Source: Kribbella pratensis
GTDB lineage: Bacteria > Actinomycetota > Actinomycetes > Propionibacteriales > Kribbellaceae
Direction of reading: 5' to 3'
Length of the DNA: 64,000 bases
Assembly (NCBI RefSeq): GCF_004365355.1
Contig: NZ_SODP01000004.1
Coordinates: forward strand, 342,266-406,265
This document shows positions 43,785 through 52,823 of this stretch, piece by piece. The position numbers and the translations under genes were made by a program. Under the pieces are notes generated by a model that did no database searches, was not told the origin of the DNA, and saw only the letters and a program-made list of their open reading frames with translations. How positions within the stretch are numbered: position 1 is the first letter of the stretch; each line of letters starts with the position of its first letter.

Positions 43785-45104
43785 TCACAGCACCTTCTCC
43801 TCGTAGAGCCGTTTGACCTCGGTGCCGATCGCTTCGAGCCGCTTCGCGACCGAGCCGAACACCTTCTTCGGTTGGGCATTGTCCGCGTAGATCTGCTGCA
43901 GGCCGGTGTAGATCTGCACGTTCGCGTTCCGTCCGTACAGCCGGATCGCGTCCTGCTTCCGCGCGTTCTCCAGCTGCGCGATCGCCACCCCGTAGTTCGG
44001 CTGCTCGGCGATCAGCTTCTTCAGCTCGGCATCCTCACGCGCCTTGTTCACCACCGGCAGGTAGCCGGTCTGCGTCGTCCACCAGGCCGAGTTCTCCGGA
44101 CGCGCCAGGAACTGCAGGAACGTCGCCGCGGCCTGCTTGCGCTCGTCCGAGATGTTCCGCAGCATCCCGATCCCGCCGCCGCCGGTCGCGAGCCCGGTCG
44201 CGACCTCGGACGGGATGAAACCGGCCCCGACCTTGAACTTCGCCTTGCTGCTGATGGTCTTCATGCCACCGGTCGATTCCTGGATCACCGCGACCAGCCC
44301 GTTGGCGAAGTCCGTACTCGGGCTACTGGCCATGTACGCCGCCCCGAGATCGTGCACCATCGACCGTTGCCACTCACCGGCCGCGACGGCGCCGGCCTCG
44401 TCGATCGTCACGTCCAGCCCGCGCGAGTACGCGCCGCCGAACTGCCAGACGTTCCCCTGGAACTGCCAGTCCCCGTCGATCTTCGCGAACGCGATCGTCC
44501 GCAGCGACCGCCCACCGGACTGCACCTTCGCCAGTGACGGCACCCACGACCGCAGCTCGCTCCAAGTCCGCGGCGCCCGATCCGGCAGCCCGGCCTTCTC
44601 GAACGCGTCGCGGTTGTAGTACAGGATCGGCGTACTCCGGGCGAACGGAACCGCCCAGCTCTGCCCCTTCACGACGTACTCCCCGAACAGCTTCTCCTGA
44701 TAGACCCCCGGCCCGAAGCCGTCGTTGAAGTAGCCGTTCAGCGGCTCGAGCGCCTCGTTCAGGAAGAACCGTTCCCAGGTGACGTCGGACAGTACGGCGA
44801 GATCCGGCGCCTGCTTCGCGACCAGCGCGGCCGCGACCTTCTGCGCGACGTCGTCGTAGCTGCCCTGGAACTGCGTCTCGACGTAGACGTGATCCTGCGA
44901 ATCGTTGAACTTGGCAACGAGTTTGTCGACTGCCTTGCCGTTGACCCCGCCGTACGGCGACCAGAAGACCACCCGCGTGCGGTTCGCGTACTGCTTCGGC
45001 ACCGCCCCGGCCGGCTGCGAGTAGACCGCATCCACAGACCGGTACCCACAGCCCGCCAGCGTCGCGCCGGCGGCGAGCCCGAGGAACATCCTGCGCTTGA
45101 GCAT
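43785..45104 (-). CDS. Sugar/glycerophosphodiester ABC transporter, solute-binding lipoprotein
   Basis: 439 residues. A lipoprotein signal (MLKRRMFLGLAAGATLAGC) places the protein on the outer face of the membrane. The rest is a family-1 solute-binding protein (VVFWSPYGGVNGKAVDKLV, APDLAVLSDVTWERFF, SWAVPFARSTPILYYNRDAF). A GDPD gene behind it and an inositol-phosphatase-type gene in front suggest a UgpB-like role. ATG 45104 is preferred because GAAGGG lies six bases upstream; ATG 45110 overlaps the upstream stop. Confidence 0.85.
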   Translation of the reverse strand: MLKRRMFLGLAAGATLAGCGYRSVDAVYSQPAGAVPKQYANRTRVVFWSPYGGVNGKAVDKLVAKFNDSQDHVYVETQFQGSYDDVAQKVAAALVAKQAPDLAVLSDVTWERFFLNEALEPLNGYFNDGFGPGVYQEKLFGEYVVKGQSWAVPFARSTPILYYNRDAFEKAGLPDRAPRTWSELRSWVPSLAKVQSGGRSLRTIAFAKIDGDWQFQGNVWQFGGAYSRGLDVTIDEAGAVAAGEWQRSMVHDLGAAYMASSPSTDFANGLVAVIQESTGGMKTISSKAKFKVGAGFIPSEVATGLATGGGGIGMLRNISDERKQAAATFLQFLARPENSAWWTTQTGYLPVVNKAREDAELKKLIAEQPNYGVAIAQLENARKQDAIRLYGRNANVQIYTGLQQIYADNAQPKKVFGSVAKRLEAIGTEVKRLYEEKVL

Positions 45105-45106
45105 CG

Positions 45107-45919
45107 TCATCCCTTCAGAGCTCCCTGCGTGATTCCGCCGACGATGTAGCGCTGGGCGATCAGGAAGATCAGCAGCATCGGCGCTAGCACCAGCAGCGTG
45201 CCGGCCATGATCGTCCCCCAGGCCGCGAGGCCCTCCTCGTCCTTCAGGATCAGCAGGCCGACCGGCAGCGTCCGCATCGAGGCGGTATTGGTCACGATCA
45301 ACGGCCAGACGAAGTTGTTCCACTCCTCGACCGCGGTGATCACCACGACCGTGACCAGCATCGGCTGCGACATCGGCAGTACGACGCGCCACAGCGTGCG
45401 CAGGTGTCCCGCGCCGTCGACCGCGGCCGCATCCGTCACCTCGGTCGGTAGCGTGAGGAAGTGCTGGCGCATCAGGAACGTCGCGAAGGCAGATCCGATG
45501 CCGGGGATGATCAGCCCGGCGTACGTGTTGATCCAGCCGAGTGTTGCCACGGTCAAGTAGTTCGGCAGCAGCGTCACGTGGCCAGGCACCATCATTGCCC
45601 CGAGCACCAAGAAGAACAGCACCTTCTTGAAGGGGAATCGCAGGTACGCGAAGGCATACGCCGTCAGTACGGCATTGATGACCTTCAGCGCCGTACCCAC
45701 GACCGTGATGATCGTTGAGTTCAGGAAGTACCGGTCGAACGGCGCGGCCTTCCAGGCCAGGCTGAAGTTCTCCCAGGTCAGATGCGGCCACCACGCCGGC
45801 GGCCACTGGTAGATCTCACTCGGCTGCTTGAACGCCGTGGACAGCAGCCAGTACAGCGGTCCGAGGAACACGGCCGCCACACCGATCAGTACGACGTACT
45901 GGATCGCGCGGAGCTTCAT
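45107..45919 (-). CDS. ABC transporter permease (MalG/UgpE type)
   Basis: 270 residues with six predicted membrane segments and the EAA loop near residues 170-195 (DAAAVDGAGHLRTLWRVVLP), where the shared ATPase docks. N-terminal text KLRAIQYVVLIGVAAVFLGP is typical of the second carbohydrate-uptake permease. No ATPase gene is in the operon; actinobacteria often use one MsiK-type ATPase for many such systems. It overlaps the preceding permease by four bases. Confidence 0.88.
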   Translation of the reverse strand: MKLRAIQYVVLIGVAAVFLGPLYWLLSTAFKQPSEIYQWPPAWWPHLTWENFSLAWKAAPFDRYFLNSTIITVVGTALKVINAVLTAYAFAYLRFPFKKVLFFLVLGAMMVPGHVTLLPNYLTVATLGWINTYAGLIIPGIGSAFATFLMRQHFLTLPTEVTDAAAVDGAGHLRTLWRVVLPMSQPMLVTVVVITAVEEWNNFVWPLIVTNTASMRTLPVGLLILKDEEGLAAWGTIMAGTLLVLAPMLLIFLIAQRYIVGGITQGALKG

Positions 45920-46866
45920 CGGTAATGCACCCGCCTCTCCATCACCTTGGCCTGCACCGTGGTGACGACCAGCAGGATGACGAACATGATGATCGACAGC
46001 GTCGCCGCGCGGCCCGCGTTGAATGCCTGGAAACCCTCGTTGTAGATCGACCAGCTCAGCGTGGTGGTGGCATCACCAGGGCCACCACCGGTCATCACCG
46101 CGATCACGTCGAAGGCCTGGAAAGTGCCGATCACCGTGGTGATCAGCAGGAAGAAGGTGATCGGGGCAAGCAACGGCAGCTTGATCGCCCGGAACCGGGT
46201 CCAGGTCGAGGCGCCGTCGATCGCGGCCGCCTCGTCGAGCTCCTTGGGCAGGCCTTGCAGACCGGCCAGGTAGATCAGGGCCGCGAAGCCAACGTTCTTC
46301 CACAGGTAGACGATGACGAGCCCGGGCAGCGCCCAGTCGGAGTTGTTCATCCAGTCCGGCGGCTCCGCGCCGAACGGCTCGATCAGCGCCCGCAGCAGGC
46401 CGTAGCCGGGGTCGAAGATGAACGCCCAGATCGTGGCGACCGCCGCACCGGACAGGATGTGCGGCGCGAACGCGATCGTCCGGACCGCGCCCCGGCCCTT
46501 GAGCGGCAGGTTGAACAGGAACGCAAGCGCCAGCCCGATGATCAGGCTGCCGACCACGATCAGGCCGGTGAACACGACCGTGATCCACAGCGTCTTGTGG
46601 AACGCCGGGTCGGTCAGCGTACGGCCGTAGTTGGCCAGGCCGATGAACTTCGGCCGGGCGGCGATCATGTTCCAGTCGGTCAGGCTGAGGAACGCGTTGT
46701 AGATGATCGGCCAGTACGCGAAGACCGCGATCACCAGCAGGTTCGGCGCGACGAGTAGGGCGAACAGCCCGTACTCGCGACGGCGCCGGCGTTTCAGCTG
46801 ATCGTTGCCGGTGGCAAGTGTTCGTTCGTCCGGATGCGTCCGCGCCGGCAGTTCTACTACCGTCAC
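45916..46866 (-). CDS. ABC transporter permease (MalF/UgpA type)
   Basis: 316 residues. A cytoplasmic basic tip is followed by six membrane segments; EAA loop ELDEAAAIDGASTWTRFRAI lies near residues 213-232. It pairs with the permease downstream. Its start is within an ATGA overlap with the inositol-phosphatase-type gene, making all five genes one coupled unit. Confidence 0.88.
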   Translation of the reverse strand: MTVVELPARTHPDERTLATGNDQLKRRRRREYGLFALLVAPNLLVIAVFAYWPIIYNAFLSLTDWNMIAARPKFIGLANYGRTLTDPAFHKTLWITVVFTGLIVVGSLIIGLALAFLFNLPLKGRGAVRTIAFAPHILSGAAVATIWAFIFDPGYGLLRALIEPFGAEPPDWMNNSDWALPGLVIVYLWKNVGFAALIYLAGLQGLPKELDEAAAIDGASTWTRFRAIKLPLLAPITFFLLITTVIGTFQAFDVIAVMTGGGPGDATTTLSWSIYNEGFQAFNAGRAATLSIIMFVILLVVTTVQAKVMERRVHYR

Positions 46867-47732
46867 ACCGACCTCCTAGGGGTGAGGATGTCGAGAAGTC
46901 CGGCCGCGAGGGAGGGCGCGGCCGCCAGGATGCCTTCTGGAAAAGCCGTTCCGGGTCCGCGGACCACGGTGGCGCCGGCCTCGCGGGCGATCAGCGCGCC
47001 GGCGGCAATGTCCCAGGGCTGGATGAGGTGCTCGTAGTACGCGTCCGACGTACCGTCCGCGACCGAACACAGGTCGAGGGCGGCGGATCCGCCACGACGG
47101 ATGTCGCGTACGGCGGGGAGGAGCCGGCGGAGGTGCTCCGCCTGTTCGGCGCGGCAGTCGGGGAGGTAGGCGAAGCCCGTGCCCACCAAGGCCGTCTCCA
47201 ACCCGACCTCCCGCATCGGCCCCAACCGCCGACCGCCATACCAAACCGTTTGGTATGGAGCGTCGTCGCGGGCATACCAAACGGTTTGGTATGGCGGGGT
47301 GTCGCGGCGATGAGCGCCGCCGTTGCGGGTGGCGGACCAGGTGGTGCCGGTGCGAGGTTGGTGGACTGCGCCGGCAACGGCGCCCTGTTCGTCTTCGACG
47401 GCGATCGAGACGCACCAGTCGGGACGGCCGTACAGGTAGTTGACCGTGCCGTCGAGAGGATCGATCACCCAGGTCAGGCCAGTGGCCGACGGGGACGCAC
47501 CTTCCTCACCAAGCAGCCCGTCGCCGGGCCGGGCGGACGTCAGACCGTCGGTGATGAGCTTCTCGGAGGCGCGGTCGGCCGCGCTGACCGGGTCGCTGAC
47601 CGAGGTTTTGGTTTCGACATCGGCGGCGTCGATCGAGAGACTCTGCTGACGGACCAGCAGCTCCTCGCCTGCCGCGACGGCCAGCCGGACGGCCAGTTCA
47701 CACAGGTCAACAGGTGTCGAGGGGGCGGGCAT
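46863..47732 (-). CDS. Inositol monophosphatase-family protein with inserted repeat segment
   Basis: 289 residues. The FIG superfamily motifs are present: GLLGEEGAS (metal Glu), WVIDPLDGTVNYLYG (metal Asp residues) and QPWDIAAGALIAREAGA. It probably removes phosphate from inositol-1-phosphate or a similar sugar phosphate. Residues about 145-165 hold an insertion in which PYQTVWY appears twice 12 residues apart, encoded by two palindromic DNA copies. First gene of the ABC/GDPD operon, so phosphate removal may follow GDPD cleavage of an imported phosphodiester. Confidence 0.85.
   Translation of the reverse strand: MPAPSTPVDLCELAVRLAVAAGEELLVRQQSLSIDAADVETKTSVSDPVSAADRASEKLITDGLTSARPGDGLLGEEGASPSATGLTWVIDPLDGTVNYLYGRPDWCVSIAVEDEQGAVAGAVHQPRTGTTWSATRNGGAHRRDTPPYQTVWYARDDAPYQTVWYGGRRLGPMREVGLETALVGTGFAYLPDCRAEQAEHLRRLLPAVRDIRRGGSAALDLCSVADGTSDAYYEHLIQPWDIAAGALIAREAGATVVRGPGTAFPEGILAAAPSLAAGLLDILTPRRSV
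47236..47293. repeat. Two 21-23-bp palindromes inserted in frame in the phosphatase gene
   Basis: Copy 1 has arms CCATACCAAAC and GTTTGGTATGG around C 47247 (47236-47258). Copy 2 has CATACCAAAC and GTTTGGTATG around G 47283 (47273-47293). Their centres are 36 bp apart and are reverse complements of each other. The sequence resembles TetR-type operators. Confidence 0.9.
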
Positions 47733-47773
47733 GCCGGTGAAATTATCACCGCTTGATGGTTACGTATAGAGAA

Positions 47774-49162
47774 TCACTGTGATTTTCTCGCGAAGATCAC
47801 ATCCAGGAGCAGAATCACCGCGATCCCGCCGACCAGTAGGCCAAGGCGGTGCAGGCCGGCGTCGGTGGCCGGGCCGGCGAAGACGAGGGCGATCGCGGCG
47901 GCGGCGAGGTTCGCTCCGACGTACTGCGAGGTGCGGAACAGGCCGGCCGCGGCACCGGCGACCTCGGGCGGGGCGGCGCGGTACACGGCCAGTTGGTTGC
48001 CGAGCCCGTTGAACCCGTTCGGTACGCCGAGGATCGCGCTGATCAGGACGAGCACGGCGATCGGCGTACCGGTGTGAACTCCGAAGGCGAGCGCGGCGCC
48101 CCCGACCAGGAGGCCGGCCGAACCGATCAGGAGCAGCAGCCGGTCTCCGTGGCGGCGAGCGAGTTTGGTCGCGATCGCGACGGTGATCGCACCGAGGGTC
48201 GCGATCGGCAGGACGACCAGTCCGACCTGTGTCGGGTCGAGCCCCCGGCCTTGCTCGAGCCAGCCGGGCAGACCGTAGAAGATCGCGTAGAAGGCGACAT
48301 ACGTGAGCATCGTGCGGAGGTAGCCGAGGGACAGCGGCGCGCTGCGGGCCAGCAGGCGTACGTCGACGAACGGGGTCGTGGAGCGACGTTCCCAGAGGAT
48401 GAAGAGCACAACGAGCGGGACTGCTGCGCCGAGCAACCACCAGTTCGGGTTGGTGGTCAGTGAGAGCAGGACCAGCATCAGCGTGGTCATCGCGAGCGTG
48501 AACAGGACCAGCCCGGCGAGGTCGATCTCCCGCCAGAGTTTCCGGTCGTCGTCCGCCGGCCGGGGCGGATCCTTGGGCACAAGCCGGAGTACGGCGACGC
48601 CCGCGACGGCGGCGACCGGTAGGTTGACGAGGAAGATCGCCTGCCAGTCGAACGTGCCGACAAGGAGACCGCCGACGCTCGGGCCCAACGCCGCGGAGGT
48701 TTGGGCGAAGACGGACAGCAGTCCGAGCGCACCCACGGCGGAAGCCTTGCGACGGTCGGCAATCCTGCGGATCATCGCAACGCCCGAGGGGAACTGCGCG
48801 CCGGTCCCGATTCCGAGCAGGACCCGCGCGACGATCAACCACCCGAGGCTCGGCGCGAGCGGGGCCAACGCCGACACGACCGCCACGAGCGCTAGTCCGG
48901 CAAGGAACACTCGCCGGGCACCGACGAGATCAGCGAGCCGCCCGGCCGTCGGCGCCGAGACCGCGGTCGCGAGGTACAGCCCCGAGACCAGCCACTGCGT
49001 CTCGGTGCCCGCGTGGAAGTCCGCGCCGATCGCGACCAGCGCGACGGCGATCATCGAGGAGTTCAGCGGCTGCAGCAACGTGCCGAGACCGACCGAGGCG
49101 GCATACCGCGCCGGCAGCTCCCCGGTCCGAACTGCCTCCCGTTCCTCCACGGCCTTGGTCAC
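47774..49162 (-). CDS. MFS drug-efflux transporter (DHA2 type)
   Basis: 462 residues with about 12-14 hydrophobic segments. Motif A-like GRLADLVGARRVF lies near residues 78-90 and the motif C-like ALGPSVGGLLVGTF near 155. It pairs with the MarR regulator whose stop overlaps its start by four bases, the usual arrangement for a repressed multidrug pump. The substrate is unknown. The stop codon lies inside an inverted repeat (aatcac-t-gtgatt, 47773-47785). Confidence 0.88.
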   Translation of the reverse strand: MTKAVEEREAVRTGELPARYAASVGLGTLLQPLNSSMIAVALVAIGADFHAGTETQWLVSGLYLATAVSAPTAGRLADLVGARRVFLAGLALVAVVSALAPLAPSLGWLIVARVLLGIGTGAQFPSGVAMIRRIADRRKASAVGALGLLSVFAQTSAALGPSVGGLLVGTFDWQAIFLVNLPVAAVAGVAVLRLVPKDPPRPADDDRKLWREIDLAGLVLFTLAMTTLMLVLLSLTTNPNWWLLGAAVPLVVLFILWERRSTTPFVDVRLLARSAPLSLGYLRTMLTYVAFYAIFYGLPGWLEQGRGLDPTQVGLVVLPIATLGAITVAIATKLARRHGDRLLLLIGSAGLLVGGAALAFGVHTGTPIAVLVLISAILGVPNGFNGLGNQLAVYRAAPPEVAGAAAGLFRTSQYVGANLAAAAIALVFAGPATDAGLHRLGLLVGGIAVILLLDVIFARKSQ

Positions 49163-49590
49163 TCCACGACCTCCGAGAGTTGGTCCATGAGGCGGGCGGC
49201 CAGGTGGAGAAGTTCTTGTTCAGTGGGGGTGAGGGTTGCGTCCATGGCCTTCGCGAGGAAGGTGTCCCGGCGACGGCGGTCTTCGCGGACGAGAGTGGCT
49301 CCGGCGGGCGTGATCTCGAGAAGAACCTGCCGTCGGTCGGCGGGATTATCAGCACGGCTGATGAAACCGCTCGCCACCAGGTCGGTCGTGGCGCGCATCA
49401 TCGTCTGCGGGGTGACCCGCTCGGCGGCGGCCAGGTCGGCGTTTGTCATCGCGCCTTCGCGTTCCAGCCAGCCCAGCACGTTGAACTGGGAGTAGCTGAG
49501 CTCACCCTCGGGACGCTCCTGCCGCAGCCGGCGGACCAGACGGAACAGGCTGGTCCGGATCTCGTGGGCAGCAACATCCGTCGAACTCAT
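49159..49590 (-). CDS. MarR-family transcriptional regulator
   Basis: 143 residues with the MarR winged helix near residues 45-105 (NADLAAAERVTPQTMMRATT as the recognition region, then SGFISRADNPADRRQVLLEI as the wing). It is co-transcribed with the MFS pump and a perfect palindrome touches its start codon, so it is very likely an autorepressor released by a pump substrate. Confidence 0.9.
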   Translation of the reverse strand: MSSTDVAAHEIRTSLFRLVRRLRQERPEGELSYSQFNVLGWLEREGAMTNADLAAAERVTPQTMMRATTDLVASGFISRADNPADRRQVLLEITPAGATLVREDRRRRDTFLAKAMDATLTPTEQELLHLAARLMDQLSEVVE

Positions 49591-49611
49591 ACCATCAGCA
49601 TAGCTGATGGT
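49591..49611. promoter_or_regulatory. MarR operator palindrome
   Basis: ACCATCAGC-ata-GCTGATGGT: perfect 9-bp arms with a 3-base spacer, filling the whole 21-base gap between the MarR start and the MgtC stop. Confidence 0.8.
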
Positions 49612-50310
49612 TCAATCGTCGTCGTCGTCCCGCAGCCGCACCCCGGTGACCCCGTCGAGGTCGTCCAGTGCGAGCACCAGGTGCTGCAACGGCGCCCGAC
49701 CGGTGAACCGCATCGACGCCAGTACCTGCGGTCGCGACCCGTCCCGCCGCTGCACCTCGGTCCCGAGCACAGACGCCTCGAACCCCATCGACGTAGCGGT
49801 CGAGAGGATCGACCGCAGTACGCCGGAGCCGTCGTCGTACCGCACCGTCACGATGCGGCGACGGTCCGGCGAGGGCAGGACCCGGGCCAGCCGGGCGAAC
49901 GGACCGACCGCAACAAGATACAGCACGGTCGCGGCGACCGCGAGCACCGGCATCCCGGCTCCGCAGGCCATCCCGATCGCCGCCGTCATCCAGATCGTGG
50001 CCGCGGTTGTGAGCCCGCGGACCACGTCGCGCCGCATGAAGATCACCCCGGCGCCGAGGAATCCGACGCCGGACACGACCTGGGCGGCGATCCGGGACGG
50101 GTCCAGGTTGACCTCCGTCCCGAGGACCGCGTTGAAGCCGAAGCCGGAGACCAGGGTGAACAGGGCCGCGCCGGTGCCGACCAGCGTGTGCGTCCGCATT
50201 CCCGCGCTCTTCTGCCGGATCTGCCGTTCGATGCCGATGATCATCGACAGCACGAACGCGATCAGCAGCAGAAGGAGTTCGATCCCGGTACTCGATGTTG
50301 CCAGTTTCAT
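49612..50310 (-). CDS. MgtC/SapB-family membrane protein
   Basis: 232 residues. Four to five N-terminal membrane segments carry the family pattern GIERQIRQKSAGMRTHTLVG and QVVSGVGFLGAGVIF. A soluble C-terminal part (about 150-232) resembles an ACT-like domain. MgtC proteins are linked to growth in low magnesium and to inhibition of membrane ATPases; the exact role here is unknown. It ends at the MarR operator, so the next gene's promoter probably lies in or beside its 3' end. Confidence 0.88.
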   Translation of the reverse strand: MKLATSSTGIELLLLLIAFVLSMIIGIERQIRQKSAGMRTHTLVGTGAALFTLVSGFGFNAVLGTEVNLDPSRIAAQVVSGVGFLGAGVIFMRRDVVRGLTTAATIWMTAAIGMACGAGMPVLAVAATVLYLVAVGPFARLARVLPSPDRRRIVTVRYDDGSGVLRSILSTATSMGFEASVLGTEVQRRDGSRPQVLASMRFTGRAPLQHLVLALDDLDGVTGVRLRDDDDD

Positions 50311-50331
50311 GGTTCGTACCCTGTGCCCCGA

Positions 50332-51351
50332 CTACGCGGACACCAGTCCTACCGGGTCCTTTCCGGACAGGAAGGCTGCCACCGCCTCCGCGGCGATCGA
50401 GCCCGCCCGGTGGGCGGTCTGCCGGGTTGCGCCGGCCAGGTGAGGGGTCATCACGATGTTCGGCGCCGTCAGCAATCGCGACCCGGCGGGCACGGGCTCA
50501 GCGGGAAACACGTCGAACGCCGCCGCCCCGAGCTGGCCCGACTCCAGCGCGTCCACCGTTGCGTCATAGTCGAGCAGACCACCGCGCGCAGTGTTGACCA
50601 GTACGGCGCCGCGCTGCATCGAGGCGAGCTGCTCCGCACCGATCATCCCACGGGTCTGATCTGTTAGCCGGGCATGCAGGCTCACCACGTCGGACCGCCT
50701 CAGCAGCTCGTCGAGATCCACCAACTCGATGCCCTCCGGCGCCTGATCGACGTACGGATCGGCGACCAGGACATGGGCGCCGAAGGCAACCATCACCCGC
50801 GCGACCCGTTGCCCGATCGCGCCGTATCCGACCAGCCCGACGGTGGATCCGTCGAGCTCGCCGCCGCACTCGTCGTACGCGTAGAGGTCGGACCGCCACT
50901 CGCCCAGCTCCAGCGTCCGCTGCAGTCGCGGAAGGTTGCGCAGGGCACCCATCATCAGGGCGACCGCGTGCTCCGCGGCCGCCACCGCGTTGCGCCCGGG
51001 CGTCGACGCCACCGCAATCCCTCGCCTCGCCGCAGCGGCAACGTTCACGTTCACGGGGCCACCGCGGCAGACGACCAGGTACCGCAGGTCGGGCGCGGCA
51101 TCGAGCACCCGCTCCGTGAACGGCCCCATTTGCGTGACCGCGAGCTCGACCCCGGCCAGCGCCTCGATCAGCTGGTCCTCGACATCGCTCGCTTCGTCCA
51201 CCTCGGCGACCCGCCCGTACGGCGTCAACGGCCACGGCAACATGACCTCACGAAACTCGAATGCGACGTCCGGGATCGTGCTGAGCGCCGCGGCGAGCAG
51301 TTCGTTGCGTACGAAGTGGTCGCCGGCGAGCAGCGTCCTGACGGTTCTCAT
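50332..51351 (-). CDS. D-2-hydroxyacid dehydrogenase (SerA-like)
   Basis: 339 residues. The NAD-binding fingerprint STVGLVGYGAIGQRVARVM is followed by the catalytic Arg in LVNTARGGLLDYDA, the Glu region, and the His in TPHLAGATRQTAHRAG. It lacks the ACT domains of serine-making SerA. It is coupled to a FGGY kinase by an ATGA overlap, so it probably oxidises or reduces an acid in the kinase's pathway. ATG 51351 has AGGAG five bases upstream. Confidence 0.88.
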   Translation of the reverse strand: MRTVRTLLAGDHFVRNELLAAALSTIPDVAFEFREVMLPWPLTPYGRVAEVDEASDVEDQLIEALAGVELAVTQMGPFTERVLDAAPDLRYLVVCRGGPVNVNVAAAARRGIAVASTPGRNAVAAAEHAVALMMGALRNLPRLQRTLELGEWRSDLYAYDECGGELDGSTVGLVGYGAIGQRVARVMVAFGAHVLVADPYVDQAPEGIELVDLDELLRRSDVVSLHARLTDQTRGMIGAEQLASMQRGAVLVNTARGGLLDYDATVDALESGQLGAAAFDVFPAEPVPAGSRLLTAPNIVMTPHLAGATRQTAHRAGSIAAEAVAAFLSGKDPVGLVSA

Positions 51352-52808
51352 CGATCTCCTGTGAACGTGGGTGCTGGGTCGGACCAGCGCGGGCGGGCCG
51401 CCTCGATCCGGCGCAGGTAGTGGGCGTATCCCTCGGCGTAGAACTCGGCGCGGGCCGGATCCGGGTCGACCTGGCGGGTCTCGGCGATCCACTCCGCGCC
51501 GGCGCTGTCCGGGTCGACAGCGCGTCGCGCGCAGATCACCGCACCGCGCGCGGCGACCTGTTCGGCCTCGGCTGTGTGCAACGGTGCGTTCAGTACGTCG
51601 GCGAGGATCTGGGTCCACTCGCTGCTCCGGGCGCCGCCGCCGCAGACCGTCACACGACCGGTCCACCCGGCTGCGTCGAGGCAGTGGCGAGCGGCGTACG
51701 CAATTCCTTCGCAGGTGGCGCGGACCAGGTCGGCCGTGGTCGTGGCCAGCGAGATGCCGTCGACCGTTCCGCGGGCACGGGTGTCGACGAACGGCGCACG
51801 TTCACCAGCCTCGGACAGGTAGGGCAGGACGGTCACGCCGGACGCGCCGGGCGGGCTTTCGGCGAGCAGACCGGGCAGTTGAGCAGTACCGACGCCGACA
51901 AGCGCGAGCACGCGATCGAGAGCCGCCGTACCGACCATGGCCGGCATCGCGCGCAGCCAGACGCCGGGGGTCCAGGTGCCGAGGAACAGGCCGGCGGGCT
52001 CGCCGTCGACGGGCAGTTCACGGGTGACGACCTGGCACGCCAACGTCGTACCGACAGTGAGAAGCGCGTCTCCCGGATCGGTCACTCCCGCGCCGGCCGC
52101 AGCGGCGGGAAGGTCGTACGGCCCGGCTGACACCCTGGTCCCAGCGGCCATGCCGGTCGAGTTGTCTCGCAACTCGCCAACCGGCCCGCCCACCGCGACA
52201 GGCGCCAATAGGTGACGCACCTCGGACAGCCCGGTCGCCGCGAGCGCCTCCGCGTCGTACTCCCCGGTCCTGGGATCAAGAAACGGCGCCGACGCATCGG
52301 AAACATCCGTCGCCCGTACTCCGGTCAACGCCTGCATCACAACGTCCTTGCAGTACGCCGCCGTACCGGCCCGATCGATCACCTCAGGCTCTTCCGCCCG
52401 TACTGCGGCCAGCAGCGGCCCGGACGCACCAGGAAACATCCGGTTGCCCGAACGCCGGAACACCTGCTCGGCGACACCATCCGTCGTCCAGCGCTCGAGG
52501 ATCGGGCTCGACCGCGCGTCGAGCCACGAGATCGCCGGGCGGACCGGCGTACCCTCGTCGTCCACCAGCCAGAGGCCGTCACCTTGCGCGGTGATCGCCA
52601 GCACACCGGGCCGGGTCCCGACTGCGCCGGCCAGCTCCTGCACTACCTCGTTGACCGAGGCAACGATCTCTGCGGTCTCGTGCTCGAATCGCCCGGTACT
52701 GCGATGAACCAGGCGCGTCGGCCGGGAGGCCTCGGCCAGCGGCCGGCCGTCGGCGTCGAAGGCGACCGCCTTGGTCACGGTGGTGCCGACGTCTACTCCG
52801 ACGTCCAT
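51348..52808 (-). CDS. FGGY-family carbohydrate kinase (second copy of the operon)
   Basis: 486 residues with the FGGY fold: DVGVDVGTTVTKAVAFDADG at the start (phosphate loop 1), ITAQGDGLWLVDDEG, DALLTVGTTLACQV and VTVCGGGARSSEWTQILAD (adenosine region). The substrate (pentose, pentulose or polyol) cannot be chosen. ATG 52808 has GGAGGG seven bases upstream. It lies behind a 160-base hairpin that separates it from the regulator gene. Confidence 0.88.
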   Translation of the reverse strand: MDVGVDVGTTVTKAVAFDADGRPLAEASRPTRLVHRSTGRFEHETAEIVASVNEVVQELAGAVGTRPGVLAITAQGDGLWLVDDEGTPVRPAISWLDARSSPILERWTTDGVAEQVFRRSGNRMFPGASGPLLAAVRAEEPEVIDRAGTAAYCKDVVMQALTGVRATDVSDASAPFLDPRTGEYDAEALAATGLSEVRHLLAPVAVGGPVGELRDNSTGMAAGTRVSAGPYDLPAAAAGAGVTDPGDALLTVGTTLACQVVTRELPVDGEPAGLFLGTWTPGVWLRAMPAMVGTAALDRVLALVGVGTAQLPGLLAESPPGASGVTVLPYLSEAGERAPFVDTRARGTVDGISLATTTADLVRATCEGIAYAARHCLDAAGWTGRVTVCGGGARSSEWTQILADVLNAPLHTAEAEQVAARGAVICARRAVDPDSAGAEWIAETRQVDPDPARAEFYAEGYAHYLRRIEAARPRWSDPAPTFTGDR

Positions 52809-52823
52809 ACGCACCCTCCTCAA

